The notes: generated by a model not told the origin, from the letters alone. Counted from the first letter of the stretch, positions 44,622 through 54,557 are shown. The stretch is 64,000 nt of DNA from CAYXDO01 sp964463485 (GCA_964463485.1 CAYXDO010000008.1:1-64000); one strand, 5' to 3'. Translations and numbers: made by a program.

Positions 44622-45497
44622 ATGAGCACGCCCATCCTTCTCCTCGCTGGTCTCTTGGCTTCGGATCCTGCTCCGAGAGATCAAGGCGTGCCCATCGGAT
44701 CAGGCACCCAACCTGCCACCATCCAGCTCACGGCGCCTCGCGGGGGGTGGACGGTCGGGCGGATGCTCCTGGTGGACGGCTCGGTTTCCGACCCGACGGT
44801 CGATCCGATCGTACTCAGCATCAACGGTGATCGCTATCTCGTCCGTACCATCAACGGGCGCTTTCGACGCGCCTTTCCGGCGGGAGCAGGTCGCAACGTC
44901 GTCGTCGCGATCGCGACCAACAAAGGGGGTACGACGACGGCTCAGGCCACGAGCTTCGCGAACATTCCGCCGGTGCCGCTCAAGGTCGTCCTGACGAGCG
45001 ACACCGACGGCGTGTACACCGACCTTCACATCTACGAGCCGACCAAGACGGGTACGACCGCCGACGGAGGGTACGACTTGGACCGAATGGCGCACGTGTA
45101 TTGGGCGCAGACGGAGAGTCCGTCCGGCGGAACCTTCTTTTTGAACGAGCAAGGTGGAGACTTCGATCAGCCCGGGTATGGTCCGTACCTTTACGTTCAT
45201 CGCGCGCCGCCGGTGGGCGCGTTCATCATCACGACGAACTATTGGCCGAGCGGAGACAAGTCACACACGCGTGCGACCCTCAACATCACGCTCTTCGAGG
45301 GCACTCCGCGGGAGGTGAAGCGGCTCGTGCAGATCCCGCTGGCGACGCCGGGGACGACGCGGGCTCTGGCCTGGATCAAGTTCGCGAGCGCCACGGAGGC
45401 CGAGATCTACGTGCCGGGTACGGATCGCATGCCGAAGAGTCCGGGGTGGCCCAAGAACTTGGTCGAAGTGACGAAGAAAGCCGAAGGGAACAACTGA
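44622..45497 (+). CDS. YfaP-like DUF2135 protein
   Basis: 291 residues, signal peptide at the N-terminus. The segment VVLTSDTDGVYTDLHIYEP, then DLDRMAHVYWAQTESPSGGTF, then DFDQPGYGPYLYVHRAPPVGAFIITTNYW matches the DUF2135 pattern (D-x-D-L-H-v-x-e-P ... Y-G-P-E). This domain belongs to proteins encoded beside alpha-2-macroglobulin genes of the YfaS type (YfaP in E. coli). It starts an operon of four genes: DUF2135, DUF1175, DUF2138-like, alpha-2-macroglobulin. ATG at 44622. Periplasmic role unknown. Confidence 0.8.
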   Translation: MSTPILLLAGLLASDPAPRDQGVPIGSGTQPATIQLTAPRGGWTVGRMLLVDGSVSDPTVDPIVLSINGDRYLVRTINGRFRRAFPAGAGRNVVVAIATNKGGTTTAQATSFANIPPVPLKVVLTSDTDGVYTDLHIYEPTKTGTTADGGYDLDRMAHVYWAQTESPSGGTFFLNEQGGDFDQPGYGPYLYVHRAPPVGAFIITTNYWPSGDKSHTRATLNITLFEGTPREVKRLVQIPLATPGTTRALAWIKFASATEAEIYVPGTDRMPKSPGWPKNLVEVTKKAEGNN

Positions 45498-45500
45498 GTC

Positions 45501-46061
45501 ATGATGCCGGCACTCATGGCCGCGGCGCTCATCGCGAGCCCTCCCCTGACGTCTCTTTGGCGTCGGGTCGTCGTCGAGACGGCGGTTCTGCAGCTCGAGC
45601 GTCCGGACCCTGGCTGGCAGGAAGAACAGCGGGACTGCGCAGGCCTGGTTCGGTTTGCCTACCGAACCGCGCTCGACCGTTTGGATCCCAAGCTCGTCCC
45701 GACACTCTGGTCGGGGCCCGACGGCAAACCCATCGCGTACTCGGATGCGGAGACCCTGCTGGCGCATAGCTTTCGACCGCTTCGCCGCGAGGTGGTGTCC
45801 ATTCGTCCGGAGGACGGTGATTTGTTGGCCTTTCGCCACGAAGGGGGCCCGGGCGGGGCGCCTGTGTTCCACTTGATGATTTACGTCCGCGCGCCGGAGG
45901 GTGATTTCGTCGTTTATCACCCAGGAGAGAGAGGCGCCTCGGTCCGGACCGGCAAAGTTCGGGAGCTGCTCGAAGCGGCTCCTGCTGAATGGAAACCTAT
46001 CCCTCTGAACCCGAGATTTCTCGGCGTCTTCGTCCACCGAGGTCTGGTGACTCATGGCTGA
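45501..46061 (+). CDS. YfaT-like DUF1175 protein
   Basis: 186 residues, short N-terminal hydrophobic segment. Contains RDCAGLVRFAYRTALDR, the DUF1175 hallmark, and later DGDLLAFRH and PVFHLMIYVR. The Cys46 in DCAGLVRFAY and the His in VFHLMIYV resemble the catalytic Cys and His of NlpC/P60 peptidases in spacing and context; this is an inference. Tandem ATGs at 45501/45504, 3 nt after the YfaP-like gene; it overlaps the following gene by 8 nt. It is the second gene of the Yfa-type operon. Confidence 0.8.
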   Translation: MMPALMAAALIASPPLTSLWRRVVVETAVLQLERPDPGWQEEQRDCAGLVRFAYRTALDRLDPKLVPTLWSGPDGKPIAYSDAETLLAHSFRPLRREVVSIRPEDGDLLAFRHEGGPGGAPVFHLMIYVRAPEGDFVVYHPGERGASVRTGKVRELLEAAPAEWKPIPLNPRFLGVFVHRGLVTHG

Positions 46062-47616
46062 ATCCAAAGACAATGCTAAGCTCGTCACCGCCGGACTGAT
46101 CGGCCTCGGAGTCGTCATCATCGTGGGCGTCACGTTGCTCGGTCGGAGGCCCGAGGAGGCTACTCAGCCCGTGACCAAGGCAGGTCCCACGGGTCCCCAG
46201 GTGGAGGGAGCTCCGGATACTTCGAAGCCCGTCGAGCTTCCCGTGCCCGATTCGATCGATCGAGTTCCGGCCTTCGCCTTCGATGTCTACGATCCACCCA
46301 AAGTATTCGCGGCCATCCGAGGCAACGAGTGGCTGAGTGCGACCTCGAAGGCGCCGCTCGGGCAAGGCTTCCTCGGGTCTTGGGCTGGGTTCTTGGGTTC
46401 TCAGGGCGAGGACTTGGGAGCGAGCTTCGCGGGCACCGTGGTCAACCACCTCGCCTCCGCGCTGCTCGACAAACCTTTCCGGGTCGTGTGGCTCGCCGGT
46501 GAAGCGAGCTCGGGCACGCCCATCATCGTCTTGCCTTCTCCGTCGAAAGCAGCGCTCGGCGCGTACGCGGCGCTGGATGAGTCCATTCGTCGCGGCACGT
46601 ACACGGGCGCGCGATGCCCTGGCGAGGGCGGAGAGGCCTTCTCGATCCAGGTGGGCCGGTGGCTCGCCGCGGACCGCGCGGTGTACGCGACGAAGCTGGA
46701 CTCGCCGCTCACGATTCTCCTTGGGCGCACGCCCTCCCACGTGTACGAGGCGGCGTGTTTGATTCATGCGAAGACTCCAGGGCTGAGTATCGGGCCTCGC
46801 ACGCCAGGAAGTGATCTCGAGGTCGAGATCTCGACCGAAGTCTTGGGTCGGGCGCCTCAGGCGCTGACTGCGTTCGTGGGCTTGAACCGATCGCCACGAC
46901 TCGCGCTGGGTGTGGAGGGGACGAAGTTCGTGTCCAAAGGGATCGGCGGTGAGCTCCAGGGGACGCCGCGCCTCGGAGCCGCCGCGCTCCCGCCCGGGCT
47001 GCTTCAGGTGCTGCCGAAAGAGGTCCCAGTCGCGCTGTTGCTCGAGCTCCTCCCGCCAGCAGAGTTGCACGCTTCGGCCCTGTCGGGATGGCTAAAGGGA
47101 GAATCGGACGGGAGAGCTCCCGTCCCTGCCGCGCTGATTTGGCGACCTCGGGGTCGATTCACGGCGACCGAGGTCGCCCTCGTGTGGAGCCGCCCGTCGG
47201 ACCGGGCGGAGCTCGAGAAGATCTTCGCCGGCCCAAATCAGCTGAAGACGTCCGAGGTATGTGGGCAGTTGGTGCTTTCATCGAGCGCGGAGCTCACTAA
47301 ACTCGTCGAACGGGCCTGCAAGAAAGAGATCCCTGCGTGGACCCATGCAGACCCAGGCATGACCGCGGGCCTAGCGGCGCCGACCTCTGCTGCGCTCTTG
47401 ATCGATTTCGGGAAGCTCCTCCGCGGCGTGCTCGCTGACGCTTACACCGCGCAACACGAAAAGAAGCCCGATCCGAAGAGCAAGAAACCTGCCGAGCCAG
47501 TGACTTTTCCACCGGAGATCGAAGACGCCTTGCGTACCCTCGAGACGCTTCCGAGCTTCGGTTTTTCAGGAGTCATCGAAGGTGGCCGCTGGGTAGCGAA
47601 AGGGTTCCGATCATGA
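46054..47616 (+). CDS. YfaA-like DUF2138-type membrane-anchored protein
   Basis: 520 residues with an N-terminal transmembrane segment (about 11-30) and a long periplasmic region. The order within the operon and sequence features (AFAFDVYDPPKVFAAIR, GRWLAADRAVYATKLD, FAGPNQLKTSEVCGQLVLSSS) suggest the DUF2138/YfaA type. No catalytic motif is visible. ATG at 46054 overlaps the DUF1175 gene, and the stop overlaps the alpha-2-macroglobulin start (ATGA). Assignment rests partly on context. Confidence 0.6.
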   Translation: MAESKDNAKLVTAGLIGLGVVIIVGVTLLGRRPEEATQPVTKAGPTGPQVEGAPDTSKPVELPVPDSIDRVPAFAFDVYDPPKVFAAIRGNEWLSATSKAPLGQGFLGSWAGFLGSQGEDLGASFAGTVVNHLASALLDKPFRVVWLAGEASSGTPIIVLPSPSKAALGAYAALDESIRRGTYTGARCPGEGGEAFSIQVGRWLAADRAVYATKLDSPLTILLGRTPSHVYEAACLIHAKTPGLSIGPRTPGSDLEVEISTEVLGRAPQALTAFVGLNRSPRLALGVEGTKFVSKGIGGELQGTPRLGAAALPPGLLQVLPKEVPVALLLELLPPAELHASALSGWLKGESDGRAPVPAALIWRPRGRFTATEVALVWSRPSDRAELEKIFAGPNQLKTSEVCGQLVLSSSAELTKLVERACKKEIPAWTHADPGMTAGLAAPTSAALLIDFGKLLRGVLADAYTAQHEKKPDPKSKKPAEPVTFPPEIEDALRTLETLPSFGFSGVIEGGRWVAKGFRS

Positions 47617-50600
47617 TCGACCGTAAGTCTCTGTTGGTCGCAATACTCTTCTCAGCGCTCTCGAGCTCCGCTTGGGCGAAGCCTCTCTACATCACGGTGC
47701 CGCGCACCTACGGATCCGCAGAGCCGGTCGTGGTGGACGTCGCGTTCGAGGACACGAGCCCGGTGGAGCTCCGAGTCACTCGTCCGAAGAGCTTGGATGG
47801 GTTCCTGGCATCTCAGGCGAGCCTGCGAAGGTCCTACTCGGAGCCGACGACGATGCTCAACCCGGGGCGCTACCTCTCGCAAGGCATCGAACGCTTGCGC
47901 GCGCCGGCTCGTTACCTCCTGTTCACGCTCCCCAAGTCGCTCCGCGCGGAGCTCTCGGCCGACCTGCCGCCAGCGGCTCAGGAGGTCGCCAATCCGCTGG
48001 GTAACCTCGAGCCGGGTCCCGAGAAGCTCGTGAGTCTCCCGAAGGAGACCGAGCTGGTCTCTTCCCGGTGGCTCAACCTCGACCTCGGAGGGACCGAGCG
48101 GGCCTTCGACGTCCCCGGCTTCGAGCTCTGGAGCGGCCGGAGCGGTTATCAAGAGCGCAGGATCTCCTTGGGCGCCATGAAGAGCGGGCTCTATGTCCTC
48201 CAGTTGGTCCAAGGGCGGATCGAAGGCCAGGTGCTGTTGGTGGTCACCGATCTGTCCGTGCAAGTGAAGCAGACCGACGGTGAGTTGCTCGTGCGCGTGG
48301 CCGGGCGAGATCAGCTTCCGAAAGCCGGCGTAGACGTCGCGCTCGTCGGTGTGAAAGGCACATCCGCTGCGAAGACCAACTCGGACGGTGAGGCACGAAT
48401 TTCCGCGAATCAGCCCAAACTGATCGTCCTGGCCAAATCGGGCCCGGATGTCGCAGTCGTCGACACCGATTTCTACTCCACGTTGGCGGTGGCTCCCGAC
48501 GTATTTCTCTACACGGACCGCCCGATCTACCGTCCTGGCGACACCGTGCGCTTTCGTGGGTTGGCGCGAAAGCCGGGCTCGTTCCTGGCCCGACTGTTCG
48601 CTCCCAAGGAGCGGTCCGTGAAGATCAGCCTCGAAGCCGCGACCGAAGGGGGCGGCGCGGGGCCGGCAGTGACGGCGAAGTCCAGCGTGGATGAGTTTGG
48701 ATCTTTCGACGGATCGATCGCGATTCCGGCTGACGCGGCCACCGGGGTGCTGCGTGCCGTCGCGTCGATCGACACGTCCGAGCACCAGGCGGAGGCCCGC
48801 GTCGAGGCGTACGTGAAGCCGACTTTCTATCTCGAGCTCGACTCCGCGGAGGAGACCGCGACTCCGGGCTCGACGATCAAGGCCAAGGTCAGGGCGCGCC
48901 GATACTCGGGCGGGATTCCGGAGGACGTCGCCTACGAGGTCTTTTTGTACCGAACGATCTTGGAGACCCCAGCATGGGTGGATGACGCTGGGCTCGGCGG
49001 CAAAGGCAGCGCGGTGACGTATGGGTCGGCCTCGACGACGGAGGGGCAACTCACAGTCCCGAAGCGGCTCTACTCGTCGCTCGACGAGCGACTCAAAGAC
49101 AATTACGTCGACGACCCCTGGTCGACTGCGCCGAAGATCGGCGGGAGCGGAGAGGTCGAAATCATCGTGCCAGTGCCTCCGCTCGACAAAGAAGACGAAG
49201 GCATGCCGATCAAATACGCGCTGAGTGTGCGCGCGCGCGACAAGGCGGGCACGTTTGCCAACGCCGGCAAGTCCTTCCATCACGCTCCGAGCGACGTCTT
49301 GGCGGCCCTTTCGGTGCCGTCGAGGGTCTCGTTGGCGGGCCAGGAGCTCTCGATCTCCGGTCGTTCGACGACGCTGTCGGGTCGTCCGATAGGCAAAGTC
49401 AAAGGGAACCTAGTGTTCGCGCTCGAGCGAGCGGACGGCTCGGTCAAACCCATCAGCGAGCAGCCCGTCGAGACGGGGGACGATGGCATTTGGCGCGGCA
49501 AGCTGCCCAAGACGGATGCAGGCGTGATCGTCGCGACGCTGACTCTGCTCGACGCCAAGGGAGCGCCCAACGTCACGGAGACTCGGGTGCTGGTCGCAGG
49601 CAGCAAAGGCGAGGCCATCATGCGAGTTCCCACACTCACCGTCGAGGCGATGGCCAAGCCTCTGGAGCCGGGGGAACAGGCCGAGGTGGTAGCGATGTTG
49701 CCAGACGAGTGGGGTCCGAACGGAGCGGACAAAGGGTCGGTCTGGGTGACGCTCGAAGGGTCGGAGATTTTCGAGACCAAGCGAGTGGAAGTCACCGGTC
49801 GGACCCTCGTTCATTCGTTTCCCATCGAGCGCCGCTTCGGGAGCGCGGTCTACGCGTCGCTCTCGATTCCATCGGCGACGGGCCGCTGGGACGAGCGGCT
49901 GGTGGCTTTTCGCGTGATTCCCAGGGAGCGAGTCTTGAGTGTCTCCGTGGAGCCGCGCGCGCAGGAGGTCACCCCGCTGACCGAACAGCGACTCGCGCTG
50001 CGGGTAAAGGATTCCGATGGTCAGCCGGTGCGGGCGTCGGTCTCCGTGGGTGTGGTCGACAAGGCGATCTACGCGTTGCAGACCGAGCTTCGGCCCACGA
50101 TCCTCGATTTTTACTATCCCATCGGTCGAGACAATGTTTCGAGCTTCTTCTCCAGTGAATTTCAAGGCTATGGGTACGGTGAGTATCTCGCGCGTTTGAT
50201 GAAGGCGCCGCGCCGGTCGTTCGCCGCCGTGAAGCCTCCCGAGAAGAAGGCCGAGGAGGAGCGTGACACCGCATTTTGGAAGGCGAGTGTCGTAACGGAC
50301 GAGTCGGGACACGCCGAAATCGCGTTTCGCATGCCGACCAATCAGACGCTCTGGGTCGTTACCGCGGTCGCAGCGGACACGGAAGGTCGCTTCGGAGAAG
50401 GCAAGGCCGAGTTTGCTTCGCGCGGGAAGCTCGAGCTCGTAGCGTCCCTGCCGACGTTCCTACGAGCGGGCGACACCTCGACGGCGCGAGTTCGCGTTTC
50501 TCGACCGGAGAGTGGAAAGGCCAGCACGCTCACGCTGAGTTACGACGGAGCGGGGCTTGGATCCGGCGCGAAGGGTTCGGCCAGCGTCGACCTCGTCGCG

Positions 50601-52322
50601 ACCCGCGAGCAGGTCGTGTCCGTTCCGTTGGCCGCCGAGGACGGAGGCGCGGGCACGGTCGCGCTCGAGCTTCGAGGCCTCGAAACACCCATGATCACGA
50701 AACGCACGACCGCCATTCGTCCCGGCACGATCGAGGACCGGATGGTGGTCAGTGGGCTCGGCGGCGGGGAGCTCGTGCTGAAGGTACCTCAAGGCGCCGT
50801 CGTCGAGCGTGTAGCTCTGGAGCTTCTGCCTTCGACGGTGGCGCTCGCGGTGAGTAGCGTTCGGGAGCTTCTGAGCTACCCATACGGGTGCCTCGAGCAG
50901 CTCGTCTCCACGACGATTCCGAACGTGGCGGTGGTGCGGACGCTCGAGAAGGTAGGCGCGATCGGCGGCATGGACGACGAGAGCAAGCGCTTGCTCGACA
51001 TCGCTCGATCGCGGGCTGTGGAGGGTACGGCTCGGATCCTGGACTTGTCACTCGAAGGCGGCGGCTTCACTTGGTTTCGGGGATATTCGGAGGCTTCCGT
51101 GCCGTTGACGGTGATCGCGATCGATGGGTTGGCCCACGCGGTCGAGGCTGAGCTCGTTTCGGTCTCCGACCCGCGCATCGTCCGATCGACGCGGTGGCTC
51201 GAAGCGCAGACGGACTTGCCGCTGCCCCTCGAGGCGGCCCGGGTCCTCGCGTTGGCTCGACTCGAAGGTCGGCGGCACGCGGACCGCGCGAGGGTCGTTT
51301 TGGAACGCGCGGAGGCCGAGCCGGATCCAGTGGTCGCGGCGTTTGCCGTGCTGGCCGCGGAGAGCGCGGGGATCGCGGACGAGCCTACTCAGCAGGTAAG
51401 GATCAGCTCCCTGGTGACGAGGACGACGGAGGCGCTCCCGAAGCTCGCCGACTTGAGGTTCTCCGACGAGTCTTACTGGCGCTACCCGCTGCGGGTCCCC
51501 GGCGCGGCGGCGCTGTTGGCGCGTGTCTCTCACAAAAACGTCGGCGACGTGGAGTCCCTGCGGCAGAATCTGATCCGAGCTTTGGTCAGTGGGGAGCTCA
51601 CGACCTTCGATCGGAGCACGGTGCTCCTCAATTCCCTGTGGCTGCTCGAGGCGGACGCCAAGCAGATGCGAAAGCTCCCGACTCCTCTGGTCGAGGTGAA
51701 CGGATCCAGGGCGAAGGCTGGGTTCGCTCAGAGGGGCGGCGGGCTCGTGGGTGAGCTGGCGAAGGACGCCAAGTCGGTGAAGGTCGCCGCCTTCGACGGC
51801 GTGGCGACGTTGACGGCGCACTTTCGGACTCCCATTGCACAAGCCGCTGCGGAGGGCGAAGGGCTCACCTTGATCCGAAAGTCCTACGTCATTCGAAGCA
51901 ACTCACTCGTCCCCTTGGGGCCCAATGACGCGGTCACGGAGGGAGAGGAAGTCTTCGTGGAGCTCACCTTCGATGCGCCGGCGGGCGGGCGACCACGAAG
52001 CGCGTACATCGTGATCGAAGACGCCATTCCGGCGGGTTTCGAACCCGTGCGCGAAGACAAAGTCTTCGAGGGTGCGCCGCTGAGCTTACCCCTTCGTCAC
52101 GAGTCCCTGCGCTCGCGCTCGCTGGGTTCGGAGCGCGCGACCTTTTTCCTCGAGGCGCCGGCGCCCTGGAGCAGCCGAGCCAGCAGCGTCGGGTACGTGC
52201 TTCGCGCGCTGTATCCAGGTCGGTATTCCGTGCCTCCCGCCAAGATCGAGGACATGTACACACCCACCGCGCACGCGAGGTCCGCGCCGGCGGTCATCAC
52301 CGTGAAGCCGATCGGCGGCTGA
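47613..52322 (+). CDS. Bacterial alpha-2-macroglobulin with intact thioester
   Basis: 1569 residues, signal peptide AWAK cleavage near residue 23. Macroglobulin MG domains fill the first 900 residues (TDRPIYRPGDTVRFRGLAR, YVKPTFYLELDS). A bait-type region follows, then a macroglobulin core (FWKASVVTDESGHAEIAFRMPTNQTLWVVTAVAADTEGRFGEG) and a thioester domain whose hallmark YPYGCLEQ is complete (Cys1093 to Gln1096). A helical toroid and a C-terminal receptor-like MG domain follow. E. coli YfaS, with which this operon shares its gene order, lacks the thioester in my recollection, while YfhM carries it; this protein is Yfa-like by context and YfhM-like in chemistry. Predicted to trap proteases in the periplasm. 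ATG at 47613. Confidence 0.93.
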   Translation: MIDRKSLLVAILFSALSSSAWAKPLYITVPRTYGSAEPVVVDVAFEDTSPVELRVTRPKSLDGFLASQASLRRSYSEPTTMLNPGRYLSQGIERLRAPARYLLFTLPKSLRAELSADLPPAAQEVANPLGNLEPGPEKLVSLPKETELVSSRWLNLDLGGTERAFDVPGFELWSGRSGYQERRISLGAMKSGLYVLQLVQGRIEGQVLLVVTDLSVQVKQTDGELLVRVAGRDQLPKAGVDVALVGVKGTSAAKTNSDGEARISANQPKLIVLAKSGPDVAVVDTDFYSTLAVAPDVFLYTDRPIYRPGDTVRFRGLARKPGSFLARLFAPKERSVKISLEAATEGGGAGPAVTAKSSVDEFGSFDGSIAIPADAATGVLRAVASIDTSEHQAEARVEAYVKPTFYLELDSAEETATPGSTIKAKVRARRYSGGIPEDVAYEVFLYRTILETPAWVDDAGLGGKGSAVTYGSASTTEGQLTVPKRLYSSLDERLKDNYVDDPWSTAPKIGGSGEVEIIVPVPPLDKEDEGMPIKYALSVRARDKAGTFANAGKSFHHAPSDVLAALSVPSRVSLAGQELSISGRSTTLSGRPIGKVKGNLVFALERADGSVKPISEQPVETGDDGIWRGKLPKTDAGVIVATLTLLDAKGAPNVTETRVLVAGSKGEAIMRVPTLTVEAMAKPLEPGEQAEVVAMLPDEWGPNGADKGSVWVTLEGSEIFETKRVEVTGRTLVHSFPIERRFGSAVYASLSIPSATGRWDERLVAFRVIPRERVLSVSVEPRAQEVTPLTEQRLALRVKDSDGQPVRASVSVGVVDKAIYALQTELRPTILDFYYPIGRDNVSSFFSSEFQGYGYGEYLARLMKAPRRSFAAVKPPEKKAEEERDTAFWKASVVTDESGHAEIAFRMPTNQTLWVVTAVAADTEGRFGEGKAEFASRGKLELVASLPTFLRAGDTSTARVRVSRPESGKASTLTLSYDGAGLGSGAKGSASVDLVATREQVVSVPLAAEDGGAGTVALELRGLETPMITKRTTAIRPGTIEDRMVVSGLGGGELVLKVPQGAVVERVALELLPSTVALAVSSVRELLSYPYGCLEQLVSTTIPNVAVVRTLEKVGAIGGMDDESKRLLDIARSRAVEGTARILDLSLEGGGFTWFRGYSEASVPLTVIAIDGLAHAVEAELVSVSDPRIVRSTRWLEAQTDLPLPLEAARVLALARLEGRRHADRARVVLERAEAEPDPVVAAFAVLAAESAGIADEPTQQVRISSLVTRTTEALPKLADLRFSDESYWRYPLRVPGAAALLARVSHKNVGDVESLRQNLIRALVSGELTTFDRSTVLLNSLWLLEADAKQMRKLPTPLVEVNGSRAKAGFAQRGGGLVGELAKDAKSVKVAAFDGVATLTAHFRTPIAQAAAEGEGLTLIRKSYVIRSNSLVPLGPNDAVTEGEEVFVELTFDAPAGGRPRSAYIVIEDAIPAGFEPVREDKVFEGAPLSLPLRHESLRSRSLGSERATFFLEAPAPWSSRASSVGYVLRALYPGRYSVPPAKIEDMYTPTAHARSAPAVITVKPIGG

Positions 52323-52395
52323 GGTCGACGGTCCCCTGGCGGCTGAAAGCTGAAAACTGAAACAGAAAGTACGTCCGCGCGGTCCGAATCGTCCA

Positions 52396-53700
52396 TCAGG
52401 CCGGGCCGCTCGTGGCTGGGGGCGGGTGAATTCGGACGGCCCGGATACCTCGTTGAGTTGCTTCTACCACTTCCAGAACGACCCCCGAGGGCAGCGGAAA
52501 TTTCTCGCCTTCTGACGGAATTCGACCTGCCAACGTCAGACACAGCCCCGCGATCGTGGTGAACGTACCCTCCTCGGGGAGCTCGAGCTCGAGGGCGCGA
52601 TTGACTTCCCGTACGGGCGCCGACCCACTCACCCGGACCGCGCCATTCGCCTCCTTGGTGATGACTTCCGGCACGCGGCGGACGTGCTCGTCGAAAATCT
52701 CTCCGACGAACTCCTCGATCAGATCTTCGATCGTGACGAGCCCAGCGAGGCTCCCCTGTTCGTCGACGACGATGGCGAACGGGATCCGTTGCCGTCGCAT
52801 CTCATCCAGCAAGTCGACCGCGAGCTTCGATTCGGGCACGAAGTGGGCGGGGCGGAGCGACTTTTCGATGAGTGAGGACGAGTCGGACCAAGCCTGGAGC
52901 AGCAGGTCCTTGAGGCTCACGTATCCGACGACGTTGTCTCGACTCCCCTCGTAGACTGGGAGGCGGGCATGAGTATGCTCGCGCAGGATCGCTCTGATTT
53001 CGTCGGGAGTCGCGGTCTTCGAGAGCATGGCTACGCTGGGCCTTGGGACCATCACGTCGCCCACGGACAAGTCCGGGAAGTCGAGAGCGCGCGAGGCGAT
53101 CTCGCCGGCTTGGGGGTGGATGGTGCCGGCTTTGGTGGCCTCTTCGACGACCTGCTGAATCTCTTCGGCGGAGTGGCGTGCTTCAGTGAAGGTGGTGCTG
53201 TCTCCGAACGGGCGGAGCACGATGTTCGACAGAGTCGTGAGAAGCCACACGAGCGGTCGGGCGAGTTGGCAGAGTGCCAGCACGAATCGCCCGGCAAAGA
53301 GGGCGTAGGGCTCCGCGTGGCGAAGGGCCAGGCTCTTCGGCACGAGCTCGCCGAGTACGATGGAGAGTCCCGAAATGACGGTCACGACGGTGGCAAAGGC
53401 GATGGGCTCAGCGTGTTTGGAAATGAGTGCGTACGTTCCGAGTCGCTGAGCCAGGCCGCTCGCGATCGACGACCCTCCGTACGCCGCGGCCGTGGCGCCG
53501 ACCACGGTGATACCGATCTGCACGGTAGCGAGAAAGCGCTCTGGCTTCTCCCTCAAGGTCAGGACCGCTCGGGCGGCGACTCGGCCTTCGTCCACGAGCT
53601 CCTCGAGACGACTTCGCCGGAGCGCGACGATGGCGATCTCGGCGCCGGCAAACAGGCCGTTCGCGAGAATGAGGAGGAGGATGATGAAAAAGTCAGTCAT
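52396..53700 (-). CDS. CNNM/CorC-HlyC-family membrane protein with CBS domains
   Basis: 434 residues. N-terminal DUF21 (CNNM) transmembrane domain with hydrophobic helices (about 1-20, 55-80, 98-118, 130-155) and the motif ATVQIGITVVGATAAAYGG. Two CBS domains (DVMVPRPSVAMLSKTATPDEIRAILREH, then DLLDEMRRQRIPFAIVVDEQGSLAGLVTIEDLIEEFVGEI) and a C-terminal CorC/HlyC domain (VRVSGSAPVREVNRALELELP). Members are linked to magnesium/cobalt efflux. ATG at 53700. Convergent with the alpha-2-macroglobulin operon (73-bp gap). Confidence 0.93.
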   Translation of the reverse strand: MTDFFIILLLILANGLFAGAEIAIVALRRSRLEELVDEGRVAARAVLTLREKPERFLATVQIGITVVGATAAAYGGSSIASGLAQRLGTYALISKHAEPIAFATVVTVISGLSIVLGELVPKSLALRHAEPYALFAGRFVLALCQLARPLVWLLTTLSNIVLRPFGDSTTFTEARHSAEEIQQVVEEATKAGTIHPQAGEIASRALDFPDLSVGDVMVPRPSVAMLSKTATPDEIRAILREHTHARLPVYEGSRDNVVGYVSLKDLLLQAWSDSSSLIEKSLRPAHFVPESKLAVDLLDEMRRQRIPFAIVVDEQGSLAGLVTIEDLIEEFVGEIFDEHVRRVPEVITKEANGAVRVSGSAPVREVNRALELELPEEGTFTTIAGLCLTLAGRIPSEGEKFPLPSGVVLEVVEATQRGIRAVRIHPPPATSGPA

Positions 53701-53858
53701 GCCGGGCGCCCCGGAGGCGAGGGGCGGACTGCCCGGCGCTCACACGGGGAGCATCCCGCGTCCGAATGATTGGGACAAGTGAAAGTGCGACACCTTGTTT
53801 CGGAGAGGCTGGCCGTTTTCCCAGGTCGCGAAAGCGAGCTCGCTTTTGCGTCTACGGC

Positions 53859-54557
53859 CTACCCCCAGACGAAGAGCCATCGAACTCCGGCGAACAATCC
53901 GTAGAACAGCCAGCCCACCGGGCCTGGCGACATGGCGTCACTCAGCGACACGGACACGATGGCAAACGCAACGCGTTGCTCGAGGCGGCGGATCTTGTCT
54001 TCGAGCACGAGCAGCTCCGTCGAAACGCGAGCGAGCTCTTTTTCCACCTCGAGGAGCTCGGTGACGGTTTGGCCGATCGCGGCGAGCTCTCTCAGGCGGG
54101 CCTCGAGCTTTCGGAGATTCTCGGCGCGCACGACGAGCTCCGCCTTGGTATCGGTGACGTCTTCGGCCGAGATCCATTTTTCCGCGATCTCTCCTTTCTC
54201 GCCGATTTTTCCGAGCGCTTCGTCGAGCTTCGCGGTGGGCACACGCAGCACGATCGAGCTCGGCGTGCGCGTCTCGGCGTACCCTCCCAAGGACTTGGCG
54301 AGCTCTGCCAAGGCGAGGGTCGTGGGTTCGAAGTCCGCTTCGTCCGAGACTTCGAGGGTGACTTGCGCGCTGTAGGCGAGGTCGCGGCCTTCCGGATTGG
54401 CGACCGTGGTGCCGACGACTTGACTCGCCGCTCCAGCACACGCCGACATCAACCCAAGCAGCAACCCGATGGGTCCGAAAAGTTCGCGGAGGCGGCCGCG
54501 GAGCAGAGAGTCTCCCTCGCAAGCTCCAGGTCGATCGGTGCGTTCGTGGTGTGTCAT
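53859..54557 (-). CDS. DUF4349-like lipoprotein with coiled coil
   Basis: 232 residues. A lipobox-like MSAC ends a hydrophobic segment at about residue 40. Then the DUF4349 pattern: YSAQVTLEVSDEADF, LAELAKSLGGYAETR, VLRVPTAKLDEALGKIGEKGEIAEKWISAEDVTDTKAELVVRAENLRKLEARL in adjoining pieces, a coiled-coil stretch (LLEVEKELARVSTELLVLEDKIRRLEQRV) and a final hydrophobic helix (FYGLFAGVRWLFVW). Probably envelope-tethered. The N-terminal 22 residues ahead of the hydrophobic segment are charged, and a shorter start cannot be excluded. ATG at 54557. Function unknown. Confidence 0.78.
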   Translation of the reverse strand: MTHHERTDRPGACEGDSLLRGRLRELFGPIGLLLGLMSACAGAASQVVGTTVANPEGRDLAYSAQVTLEVSDEADFEPTTLALAELAKSLGGYAETRTPSSIVLRVPTAKLDEALGKIGEKGEIAEKWISAEDVTDTKAELVVRAENLRKLEARLRELAAIGQTVTELLEVEKELARVSTELLVLEDKIRRLEQRVAFAIVSVSLSDAMSPGPVGWLFYGLFAGVRWLFVWG

